NCBI GenBank assembly: GCA_946497585.1
Contig: CAMMLF010000075.1
Span: 1-7,767, forward strand
From: an uncultured Clostridium sp.
Lineage (GTDB): Bacteria; Bacillota; Clostridia; TANB77; CAG-508
Length of the DNA stretch: 7,767 bases
Direction: 5' to 3'
Within the stretch, counting starts at the first letter, position 1. Each line of letters begins with the position of its first letter. Below, in pieces: positions 1-5,786 of the stretch. Below the pieces are notes generated by a model. That model saw nothing but the letters and a program-made list of their open reading frames with translations, was not told where the DNA came from and made no database searches. Position numbers and translations under genes: made by a program.

Positions 1-644
1 CATTTAGCGAAAATGTAGATGAAGTGTGCAAATATGGTTTAGAATATGCTTTGAGTTTGCAAAAGCAAGATATAATACCAGTTGTAAAGCACTTTCCGGG
101 TCATGGAGCAACAAATCAGGATACGCATTTTACATTACCAAAAATAAAATGCACAATGAATGAATTGAAAGATGACTTAAAGCCGTTTGAAAAAGCAATC
201 AAGAAAAATATACCCGCAATTCTAATAGGACATTTAGTAATTAAAAAAGAAACAGCTAAGCTTCCAGCTTCACTTTCTAAAAGATTTATAACAAAATATA
301 TTAGAAAGAAGTATCATTACAATGGATTAATTATAACAGATGACATAAGAATGAAAGCAATAAGATTTTACTTTATTGGAAAATTTAATCCTATAAAAAT
401 TGCATTTGATGCAGGTAATGATATGATAATGCTTAAATATTTAGGTAATGAAGAAAAGTGGATGAAAAATATAGAAGAAGAAATAAGAAGCGGAATAATG
501 CTAGGAAGACTAGACAGAAAGGTGCGTAGAATATTAAAAGCAAAAGAAGAATACAAAGTAAGTACAGATAAAATTGAGGTAGACAATGAATTTGTCGAAG
601 AAGTAAATAATAAGATAAAAAGAATTAGAGAAAAATGTGAATAA
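1..644 (+). CDS. Glycoside hydrolase family 3 protein, NagZ-like beta-N-acetylhexosaminidase (3' part, 5' end outside window)
   Basis: The reading frame is open to the left edge (first full codon at 3), so this is the C-terminal part of a longer protein; the GTG at 24 is only an internal valine. Seen directly: the family-3 loop KHFPGHGATNQDTH (about 87-128), whose Asp and His (codons 120-122 and 126-128) match the acid/base Asp-His dyad known in NagZ enzymes. Next comes GLIITDDIRMKAI, whose first Asp (339-341) matches the catalytic nucleophile, then a helix ending in AGNDMIML. Known for the family: removal of terminal N-acetylglucosamine from muropeptides or related glycans in cell-wall recycling. 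All visible catalytic residues are kept, so it looks functional. The chain ends in a charged helical tail with no second GH3 domain. The promoter at 730-758 lies after it, so it is probably a separate transcription unit from the ribosomal genes. Substrate and localisation cannot be read from this fragment. Confidence 0.86.
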   Translation, partial: FSENVDEVCKYGLEYALSLQKQDIIPVVKHFPGHGATNQDTHFTLPKIKCTMNELKDDLKPFEKAIKKNIPAILIGHLVIKKETAKLPASLSKRFITKYIRKKYHYNGLIITDDIRMKAIRFYFIGKFNPIKIAFDAGNDMIMLKYLGNEEKWMKNIEEEIRSGIMLGRLDRKVRRILKAKEEYKVSTDKIEVDNEFVEEVNNKIKRIREKCE

Positions 645-655
645 AGAAGCTTTTG

Positions 656-698
656 AATGACAAAAAAATTGTCAATAGAAATACTGCTAAATGACAAA
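656..698. repeat. Cluster of TGACAA/TTGTCA half-sites
   Basis: Three copies of one six-base motif lie in alternating orientation just after the GH3 stop: tgacaa at 658-663, ttgtca at 669-674 and tgacaa at 692-697. The first two form a perfect six-base-pair inverted repeat around an A5 centre. The 9-mer aatgacaaa occurs twice (656-664 and 690-698). No T-run follows, so it does not look like a standard intrinsic terminator. It could be a protein-binding site upstream of the rpsJ promoter, a weak hairpin at the end of the GH3 transcript, or chance in A+T-rich DNA. Confidence 0.35.
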
Positions 699-729
699 TA
701 ATTAAACTTTAAAAAATCTCCAAAAACCC

Positions 730-758
730 TTGACTTTAGCCTATATTTATTATATAAT
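730..758 (+). promoter_or_regulatory. Sigma-A-type promoter of the S10 operon
   Basis: The -35 box TTGACT (730-735) and -10 box TATAAT (753-758) are separated by exactly 17 bases, which is near-consensus. A-tracts at 711-716 and 722-726 sit where an UP element would lie, as expected for a strong ribosomal promoter. Transcription should start near 764-766, giving a leader of about 229 nt before rpsJ. This is the only convincing promoter I see in the window. The start site is inferred from spacing. Confidence 0.85.
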
Positions 759-764
759 AGAAAA

Positions 765-979
765 GCATGTAAAGAGATGCGTTGAAGTAGAATGTGGCTA
801 CACACCTACATACGTAGGCGATGGAGGGAACTTCTATGGAGTATGTCATGGCTAAGACCAAGGCGGTAAGTATAAATCAAAGCACTTATCCCAAGATTAT
901 CATGCAAACTTGGGATTTTATGTTGAATATAAAAGAAACACAAGGGTGCGTTTATAACTTCCGACTAAAATAACATTTT
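765..979 (+). promoter_or_regulatory. Structured 5' leader of the S10 operon
   Basis: This untranslated leader is richer in G+C than the surrounding spacers and has several possible stems. gaagt (784-788) pairs with acttc (830-834) and encloses two adjacent hairpins: tgtg/caca (793-804) and cctac/gtagg (805-818). The loop of the second (atac, 810-813) can pair with gtat at 841-844, a possible pseudoknot. Further on, ggtaagt (865-871) pairs with acttatc (884-890) and competes with the terminator-like stem at 888-916. Known: in E. coli the S10 operon leader is bound by L4, which represses its own operon. Whether this leader uses L4, another r-protein, or only attenuation is inference. I did not match it with certainty to a named RNA family. 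Confidence 0.55.
888..920 (+). terminator. Possible attenuator hairpin in the rpsJ leader
   Basis: atcccaag (888-895) and cttgggat (909-916) form a perfect eight-base-pair stem with a 13-base loop, followed by tttta (916-920). The stem has four G-C pairs, good for such an A+T-rich genome, but the U-run is short and the loop is large, so termination would be partial at best. The upstream stem 865-871/884-890 shares bases 888-890 with it, so the two cannot both form fully; that is the layout of an attenuator. It may also simply be a structural element. Confidence 0.4.
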
Positions 980-993
980 AAGGAGGTAAAAAT

Positions 994-1350
994 ATGGCAA
1001 CAAAGAAGAATTCAGAAAAAACAGTTACAAAAACAAGTGCTGCAAAAAGCGAGAAGATCAGAATAAGACTTAAAGCTTATGATCATGTTGTTTTAGAACA
1101 GTCTGCTGAGAAAATAGTAGATACTGCTAAGAAAACAGGAGCAAAAGTTTCAGGACCTATTCCACTTCCAACAGAAAAGGAAGTTGTAACAGTTATTCGT
1201 TCTCCACACAAAGACAAAGATTCAAGAGAACAATTTGAATTAAGAACTCATAAAAGAGTTATCGATATTCTTTATCCAACACAAAAAACAGTTGACAGTC
1301 TTATGAAGATAGACTTACCAGCTGGTGTAGATATAGAAATTAAATTATAA
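994..1350 (+). CDS. rpsJ: 30S ribosomal protein S10 with short N-terminal extension
   Basis: S10 is a 30S head protein; as NusE it also pairs with NusB in transcription antitermination. The core is unmistakable: KIRIRLKAYDHVVLEQSAEKIV (residues 21-42), then GPIPLPTEKEVVTVIRSPHK, REQFELRTHKRVIDI, and a C-terminal LPAGVDIEIKL. At 118 aa it is longer than the usual 102 or so, because about 18 residues rich in Lys, Thr, Ser and Ala precede the core. The start is well supported: ATG at 994 follows a strong aaggaggt (980-987) at good spacing, and no other ATG lies between it and the core. This is the first gene of the operon, behind the leader. The tail is probably disordered; its role is unknown. 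Confidence 0.98.
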   Translation: MATKKNSEKTVTKTSAAKSEKIRIRLKAYDHVVLEQSAEKIVDTAKKTGAKVSGPIPLPTEKEVVTVIRSPHKDKDSREQFELRTHKRVIDILYPTQKTVDSLMKIDLPAGVDIEIKL

Positions 1351-1358
1351 TTAGCTAT

Positions 1359-1375
1359 GCTGACAAACTGTCAGC
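1359..1375 (+). repeat. Hairpin between rpsJ and rplC
   Basis: gctgac (1359-1364) and gtcagc (1370-1375) form a perfect six-base-pair stem with the five-base loop aaact. It fills most of the 40-base rpsJ-rplC spacer and ends five bases before the rplC Shine-Dalgarno (1380-1385). There is no T-run, so it is not an obvious terminator. It may be an RNase processing or mRNA-stability element, or may tune rplC translation. These roles are inferred. Confidence 0.5.
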
Positions 1376-1390
1376 CAATAGGAGGGAAAT

Positions 1391-2020
1391 ATGAAAAAAG
1401 CATTAATAGGAAGAAAAGTTGGAATGACACAAATCTTCGATGAAGAAGGAAAAGTTATTCCAGTAACAGCAATAGAAGTTGGACCATGCACAGTTACACA
1501 AATCAAAACTGTAGAACAAGATGGATACACAGCTGTTCAATTAGGATTTGGAGAAGTTAAAGAAAGAAAGCTTAACAAACCTGAGTTAGGACATTTAAGC
1601 AAAAACAAATTAGCTCCAAAGAAATATTTAAGAGAATTTAGATTAGATTCAGTAGAAGGAATGAAAGTTGGCGATGAACTTAAAGCAGACGTATTTGCAG
1701 TAGGTGACAAAGTTGACGTTCAAGGAACTTCTAAAGGTAAAGGATTCCAAGGTGTTATCAAACGTCATGGACAATCAAGAGGACCAATGGGACATGGTTC
1801 TATGTATCATAGAAGACCAGGTTCAATGGGACCAACATCTACACCAGGTAGAGTATTCCCAGGTAAAAACTTACCAGGACATATGGGTGTAGAGACAGTT
1901 ACAATTCAAAATCTAGAAGTTGTAAAAGTTGATTTAGACAAAAATGTAATTTTAGTAAAAGGAAGCGTTCCTGGAACTAAAGGTGCAATATTAAAAGTAA
2001 AATCAAGCGTAAAAGCATAA
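1391..2020 (+). CDS. rplC: 50S ribosomal protein L3
   Basis: L3 is an early-assembling 50S protein whose long loop reaches towards the peptidyl transferase centre. At 209 aa it has normal length. It begins KKALIGRKVGMTQIFDEEG, and the central signature runs from GTSKGKGFQGVIKRH (112-126) through the glycine/histidine-rich extension (GPMGHGSMYHRRPGSMG) to TPGRVFPGKNLPGHMG (151-166). The C-terminal barrel includes LVKGSVPGTKGAI. ATG at 1391 follows aggagg (1380-1385) at normal spacing. rplD follows after 16 bases. Nothing is missing or unusual. Confidence 0.98.
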   Translation: MKKALIGRKVGMTQIFDEEGKVIPVTAIEVGPCTVTQIKTVEQDGYTAVQLGFGEVKERKLNKPELGHLSKNKLAPKKYLREFRLDSVEGMKVGDELKADVFAVGDKVDVQGTSKGKGFQGVIKRHGQSRGPMGHGSMYHRRPGSMGPTSTPGRVFPGKNLPGHMGVETVTIQNLEVVKVDLDKNVILVKGSVPGTKGAILKVKSSVKA

Positions 2021-2036
2021 GGAAGGAGGAAGTAAG

Positions 2037-2659
<623 letters not shown>

Positions 2660-2660
<1 letters not shown>

Positions 2661-3007
2661 TGAGACCAGAAGATGTTATAATTGCTCCAGTTGTTACAGA
2701 AAAGAGCAATGACCAAATAAATTTTGGTAAGTATACCTTTAAAGTTAATAAAAATGCTACAAAGGTAGATATTGCAAGAGCAGTAGAAAAATTATTTGAA
2801 GTTAAAGTATTAAAAGTTAATACAATGACAGTAAAAGGAAAAGAAAAAAGAGTTGGAAGAAGCATAGGCAAAACTTCTGACTGGAAAAAAGCAATTGTTA
2901 CAATAGATACAAATCCAGAGGATTTATCTTACATCGCTAAAGGTGGAAAAGTAACAAAAGTTAATAAGAAGTTTAAGGATTCGATTGATGAGTTTGCAGG
3001 AGTTTAA
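2660..3007 (+). CDS. rplW: 50S ribosomal protein L23 with extended C-terminal part
   Basis: L23 sits at the rim of the peptide exit tunnel and is the docking site for trigger factor and SRP. Seen: EDVIIAPVVTEKS (4-16), which contains the conserved Glu of the chaperone-docking loop, then KYTFKVNKNATKVDIARAVE, FEVKVLKVNTM and GKTSDWKKAIVTI. Most bacterial L23 proteins end soon after this last strand with a short acidic/aromatic tail of the FFEG type. Here about 25 further residues follow (84-108, including YIAKGGKVTKVNKKFKDS) before a final DEFAGV, giving 115 aa instead of about 95-100. The start ATG at 2660 overlaps the rplD stop, and its ribosome site gaggaggtg lies inside rplD (2643-2651). 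A long non-coding gap follows, unusual at this point in the operon. Confidence 0.97.
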
Positions 3008-3157
3008 GAGAATGCAAAACATTAGTTAAAATTAGAAGCAAGTATTACTAGGCAAACCGAACTTAAAATTTGGAAATGTATTTTTGATACTTTGAGGAAT
3101 TTTAAGTGAGGTTTAACGACGTAAGACGTAGCTTATAATTACAACGGTAAAGAAAAG

Positions 3158-3178
3158 TATCGAGAAAGAACTCGGATA
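3158..3178 (+). repeat. Small hairpin in the rplW-rplB gap
   Basis: tatcgag (3158-3164) pairs with ctcg plus ata (3171-3174 and 3176-3178), leaving G3175 bulged and a purine-rich aaagaa loop. It is followed by A-rich, not T-rich, sequence, so it is not a terminator. It lies between the main stem and the hairpin next to the rplB ribosome site. Confidence 0.4.
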
Positions 3179-3195
3179 ATAAAAAATATCTGTTA

Positions 3196-3218
3196 AGTAG
3201 AGCAGGAAAAATTCTACT
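3196..3218 (+). repeat. Hairpin just upstream of the rplB ribosome binding site
   Basis: agtaga (3196-3201) and tctact (3213-3218) form a perfect six-pair stem with an 11-base loop gcaggaaaaat. It ends nine bases before the aaggag site (3228-3233). The loop contains agga, a partial Shine-Dalgarno-like sequence. It could influence 30S loading on rplB; this is inferred from position only. Confidence 0.4.
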
Positions 3219-3242
3219 AAATAAGAAAAGGAGACAAGAAAA

Positions 3243-4070
3243 ATGGGAACAAAGAAATTTAGACCAGTTACTCCATCACTTAGAGGAATGGCTGTATCAG
3301 ATTTTTCTGAAATAACAAAAAAGACTCCTGAAAAATCTTTATTAGAAGTAAAGAAATCAAAAGCAGGAAGAAATGCACAAGGAAAAATCACAGTTAGACA
3401 TCAAGGTGGCGGAAACAGACAAAAATACAGAAAAATTGATTTCAAAAGAAATAAATTAGATATGGAAGCAGAAGTTATTGGAATCGAATACGATCCAAAC
3501 AGAAGTGCAAATATAGCTTTAATCAAATATGAAGATGGAACATTAAGCTATATATTAGCTCCAAAAGGATTAAAAGATGGAGATAAAGTTGTATCAGCAG
3601 ATACAGCAGATATAAAACCAGGTAACTGCTTAAAATTAGAAAACATACCAGTTGGTACATTAGTTCATAATGTAGAAATCAATCCAAATCAAGGTGGTAA
3701 ATTAGTTAGAGCAGCTGGACAATCAGCTCAATTAATGGCTAAAGAAGGTAAATATGCTCATTTAAGATTACCATCAGGAGAAATGAGACTAGTTTTAGCT
3801 TGTTGCAAAGCAACAATCGGTGTTATAGGAAACGAAGAACACGAAAACATAAAATTAGGTAAAGCTGGTAAAACAAGACACTTAGGAGTACGTCCTACAG
3901 TTAGAGGTTCTGTAATGAACCCAGTAGATCACCCACATGGTGGTGGTGAAGGTAGAGCACCAGTTGGTCACGCTGGACCAATGACTCCTTGGGGTAAACC
4001 AGCACTTGGATATAAGACAAGAGCAAAACACAAAAAATCTAATAGATTAATTACAAAGAGAAGAAAATAA
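3243..4070 (+). CDS. rplB: 50S ribosomal protein L2
   Basis: L2 is one of the most conserved 50S proteins, needed for subunit association and peptidyl transferase activity. It has 275 aa, normal length. It begins GTKKFRPVTPSLRGM, then GRNAQGKITVRHQGGGNRQKYR (42-63; both strands of the RNA-binding domain are clear), IEYDPNRSANIALI, and the second domain. Near the C-terminus NPVDHPHGGGEGRAPVG contains His230, equivalent to the functionally important His229 of E. coli (mature numbering), then MTPWGKPALGYKTR. Start ATG 3243 follows aaggag at 3228-3233. The gene lies behind an unusually long structured gap and may be regulated separately from the first four genes. Confidence 0.98.
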   Translation: MGTKKFRPVTPSLRGMAVSDFSEITKKTPEKSLLEVKKSKAGRNAQGKITVRHQGGGNRQKYRKIDFKRNKLDMEAEVIGIEYDPNRSANIALIKYEDGTLSYILAPKGLKDGDKVVSADTADIKPGNCLKLENIPVGTLVHNVEINPNQGGKLVRAAGQSAQLMAKEGKYAHLRLPSGEMRLVLACCKATIGVIGNEEHENIKLGKAGKTRHLGVRPTVRGSVMNPVDHPHGGGEGRAPVGHAGPMTPWGKPALGYKTRAKHKKSNRLITKRRK

Positions 4071-4097
4071 TAAGAAGTTAGTAGAAAGGAGAATAAA

Positions 4098-4379
4098 ATG
4101 TCAAGATCAAGCAAGAAAAAACCATATGTAGCACCAGAATTATTAAAAAGAATTGAAGCTATGAACGAAAGTGGAAACAAAGAAGTTTTAAAAACATGGT
4201 CAAGAGCTTCAACAATATACCCACAAATGGTTGGACACACAATAGCTGTTCATGACGGAAGAAAACATGTTCCAGTTTACATTACAGAAGAAATGATTGG
4301 ACATAAATTAGGTGAGTTTGCTCCTACAAGAACATTCAAAGGACATTCAGGAGACAAAACAACAACTACAAATCAATAA
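4098..4379 (+). CDS. rpsS: 30S ribosomal protein S19
   Basis: S19 is a 30S head protein, partner of S13, near the A-site finger contact. It has 93 aa, the standard size. Motifs: MSRSSKKKPYV at the start, then LKTWSRASTIYPQMVGHTIA (31-50), VHDGRKHVPVYITEEMIGHK and LGEFAPTRTFKGH (71-83). The Thr-rich, probably disordered end is normal for the family. Start ATG 4098 follows aaggag (4086-4091). An 81-base A+T-rich spacer separates it from rplV; I see no convincing structure or promoter in that spacer. Confidence 0.98.
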   Translation: MSRSSKKKPYVAPELLKRIEAMNESGNKEVLKTWSRASTIYPQMVGHTIAVHDGRKHVPVYITEEMIGHKLGEFAPTRTFKGHSGDKTTTTNQ

Positions 4380-4460
4380 TAATTAGTAGTATCAAAAAAT
4401 AAATCAAGAAGATATTACAAAAATAAAATTTCAAAATTACAAAAAAGGAGGTAATTTACA

Positions 4461-5075
4461 GTGGCAGACGAGAAAGAAAAGAAAGTAACAACTGCTTCTA
4501 AAAAATCAGAAGAAACAAAAACAGCAAAAGCTGAAACAAAATCTTCAAATAAAACAGAAAGTAAAACAGCTGAAAAGAAAGTAGCTGAAACTAAAACTGC
4601 AAAAACTGCAACAAAGAAAGCAGAAACAAAAGTAGCAGAAAATAAAGAAACAGCTAAAACAGAAACAAAAACAGCTGAAAAGAAAACAGAAAATGCAAAA
4701 AAAGCAGTTAAAGTTCAAAAAGAATCTGAAACTGAAGAATTAGTAGCAAAAGCTACAGTTAAATATGCAAGAATTTCTAGCAGAAAAATTGCTATTGTTG
4801 CAAACTTAATTAGAGGAAAAAATGTTGATGAAGCATTAGCAATATTAAAATTCACACCAAAAGCAGGAGTAGAAGTACTAGAAAAATTATTAAAATCAGC
4901 AATAGCAAATGCTGAAAACAATAACCAAATGAATCATTCAAAATTATATATAGCTGAAATATACTCAAACCAAGGTCCTACATTAAAGAGAATAAGACCA
5001 GCAGCAAAAGGTTCAGCTGTTAGAATTAGAAAAAGAACAAGTAATACTACAATAGTATTAAAAGAACGTGTATAA
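4461..5075 (+). CDS. rplV: 50S ribosomal protein L22 with about 92-residue Lys/Thr/Ala/Glu-rich N-terminal tail
   Basis: The C-terminal part (about 93-204) is a complete normal L22: ATVKYARISSRKIAIVANLI (98-117), then RGKNVDEALAILKFTPK, ending with the tunnel-lining hairpin region (RIRPAAKGSAVRIRKRTSN) and TIVLKERV. L22 binds several 23S domains and lines the exit tunnel opposite L4. Typical L22 has about 110 aa; this one has 204. Residues 1-90 are low complexity: 26 Lys against 17 Asp/Glu, many Thr and Ala, and no Arg, Cys, Phe, Tyr or Trp. The start is GTG at 4461 with a strong aaggaggt (4445-4452). I see no ribosome site near the core, so the tail is probably translated. The tail should be disordered and lie on the outer surface of the 50S near the tunnel exit (inference). 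Its function is unknown. Confidence 0.96.
   Translation: MADEKEKKVTTASKKSEETKTAKAETKSSNKTESKTAEKKVAETKTAKTATKKAETKVAENKETAKTETKTAEKKTENAKKAVKVQKESETEELVAKATVKYARISSRKIAIVANLIRGKNVDEALAILKFTPKAGVEVLEKLLKSAIANAENNNQMNHSKLYIAEIYSNQGPTLKRIRPAAKGSAVRIRKRTSNTTIVLKERV
4497..4705 (+). repeat. Internally repetitive, A-rich segment encoding the L22 tail
   Basis: The DNA is built from loosely repeated units encoding Lys-Thr-Ala-Glu-Lys-type words. The 18-base word aaaacagctgaaaagaaa occurs exactly twice, at 4563-4580 and 4668-4685, 105 bases (35 codons) apart and in the same frame. Shorter variants of gaaac(a/t)aaa and gcagaaa recur throughout. This suggests growth of the tail by slippage or unequal recombination, so its length may vary between strains. 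Confidence 0.6.
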
Positions 5076-5099
5076 AAATAAAGAAGGAGGCATAGACAA

Positions 5100-5786
5100 A
5101 TGGGACAAAAAGTAGACCCACGTGGATACAGAGTTGGTGTTATCAATGATTGGAGCTCAAAATGGTATGCAGATAAAAAACATTACAGCGACTATCTAGT
5201 TGAAGACCACAAAATCCGTGAATATGTTAAGAAAAAGTTATATGTTAGTGGAATTTCAAAAATAGAAATTGAAAGAACACCAAAATTTGTTAAAGTTAAT
5301 GTTTACACAGCAAAACCAGGTCTAGTAATTGGTAAAGGTGGAAACTTAGCTGAAAGTTTAAAATCAGAACTTGAAAAAATGATTAATAAACAAGTAAATT
5401 TAAATATTGTCGAAGTTAAAGATGTTGATACAAATGCTCAATTAGTAGCAGAAAACATCGCTGGACAACTAGAAAGAAGAATTTCATTCAGACGTGCTAT
5501 GAAACAATGTATGCAAAAAGCTATGAAAGCAGGTGCTTTAGGTATAAAAACTTCAGTATCTGGAAGATTAGGTGGAGCAGACATGGCTAGAACTGAATTC
5601 TATAAAGAAGGAACAGTTCCTCTTCAAACTTTAAGAGCAGACATAGACTATGGATTTGCAGAAGCAAATACAACATATGGAAAAGTTGGTGTTAAAGTTT
5701 GGATATATAAAGGAGAAGTTCTTCCAGCAAAAAAGAATAAAGCGGAAGGAGGAGATAATCATGCCATTGATGCCAAAAAAGACTAA
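5100..5786 (+). CDS. rpsC: 30S ribosomal protein S3
   Basis: S3 is a 30S head protein at the mRNA entry channel. It has 228 aa, within the normal range. It opens MGQKVDPRGYRVGVINDW. The type II KH domain holds the GLVIGKGG loop (74-81). The basic RRAMK patch (131-135) corresponds to residues implicated in mRNA unwinding in E. coli. The C-terminal domain is clear: SGRLGGADMARTEFYKEGTV (154-173), then TLRADIDYGFAEANTTYGKV. Start ATG 5100 follows gaaggagg (5083-5090). The last codons overlap the rplP start by 26 bases in another frame, and the rplP ribosome site lies inside rpsC, so translation of the two is likely coupled. The overlapping end (GGDNHAIDAKKD) is not conserved in the family. Confidence 0.98.
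   Translation: MGQKVDPRGYRVGVINDWSSKWYADKKHYSDYLVEDHKIREYVKKKLYVSGISKIEIERTPKFVKVNVYTAKPGLVIGKGGNLAESLKSELEKMINKQVNLNIVEVKDVDTNAQLVAENIAGQLERRISFRRAMKQCMQKAMKAGALGIKTSVSGRLGGADMARTEFYKEGTVPLQTLRADIDYGFAEANTTYGKVGVKVWIYKGEVLPAKKNKAEGGDNHAIDAKKD

Larger units (their letters stand above)
3008..3242 (+). promoter_or_regulatory. 235-nt non-coding gap before rplB with long hairpin; candidate cis-regulatory RNA
   Basis: No plausible gene lies here, although neighbouring genes in the operon are mostly packed within about 80 bases. The main structure is at 3054-3114. Its outer stem is aaacc (3054-3058) with ggttt (3110-3114). Next is a tandem G-A mismatch (GA 3059-3060 opposite GA 3108-3109), then a perfect ten-pair stem acttaaaatt (3061-3070)/aattttaagt (3098-3107). 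The apical part has a second tandem G-A (3073-3074/3094-3095) and gtat/atac (3078-3081/3087-3090). Two more hairpins follow at 3158-3178 and 3196-3218, then the rplB Shine-Dalgarno aaggag (3228-3233). The arrangement suggests a regulatory RNA acting on rplB and downstream genes, perhaps an r-protein binding site or processing region. That role is inferred. Confidence 0.55.

Noticed and set aside
658..674. Hairpin tgacaa/ttgtca as an intrinsic terminator of the GH3 gene
   Set aside because: It has only two G-C pairs and no T-run follows on the + strand, so termination here is not supported.
368..805. 145-codon open frame on the - strand opposite the GH3 gene and rpsJ promoter
   Set aside because: It is antisense to a recognisable enzyme and runs across the promoter. 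The product is a Leu/Ser/Phe-rich stretch typical of reading A-rich coding DNA backwards.
792..869. A 25-codon open frame in the rpsJ leader, rich in Arg and Trp
   Set aside because: No ribosome binding site precedes its ATG, its codons (AGG, CGA, CGG, TGG) are unlike the genes here, and the same bases form the leader hairpins. It is better explained as structured RNA.
1704..1892. 62-codon open frame within rplC in another frame
   Set aside because: It lies in the most conserved part of L3 and is explained by that gene; no ribosome site or family resemblance was seen.
3111..3139. Possible internal promoter before rplB (TATAAT at 3134-3139)
   Set aside because: At 17 bases upstream there is only gtttaa, a poor -35 match, and there is no extended -10 TG. 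In A+T-rich DNA a lone TATAAT is expected by chance.
4380..4460. Possible regulatory element in the 81-base rpsS-rplV spacer
   Set aside because: It is A+T-rich with a short direct repeat (attacaaaaa twice), but I find no stable stem or promoter pair, only the rplV ribosome site.
5650..5760. Longer N-terminus for L16 starting inside rpsC
   Set aside because: The added 37 residues have no L16 similarity, and the strong ribosome site at 5746-5752 fits the ATG at 5761.
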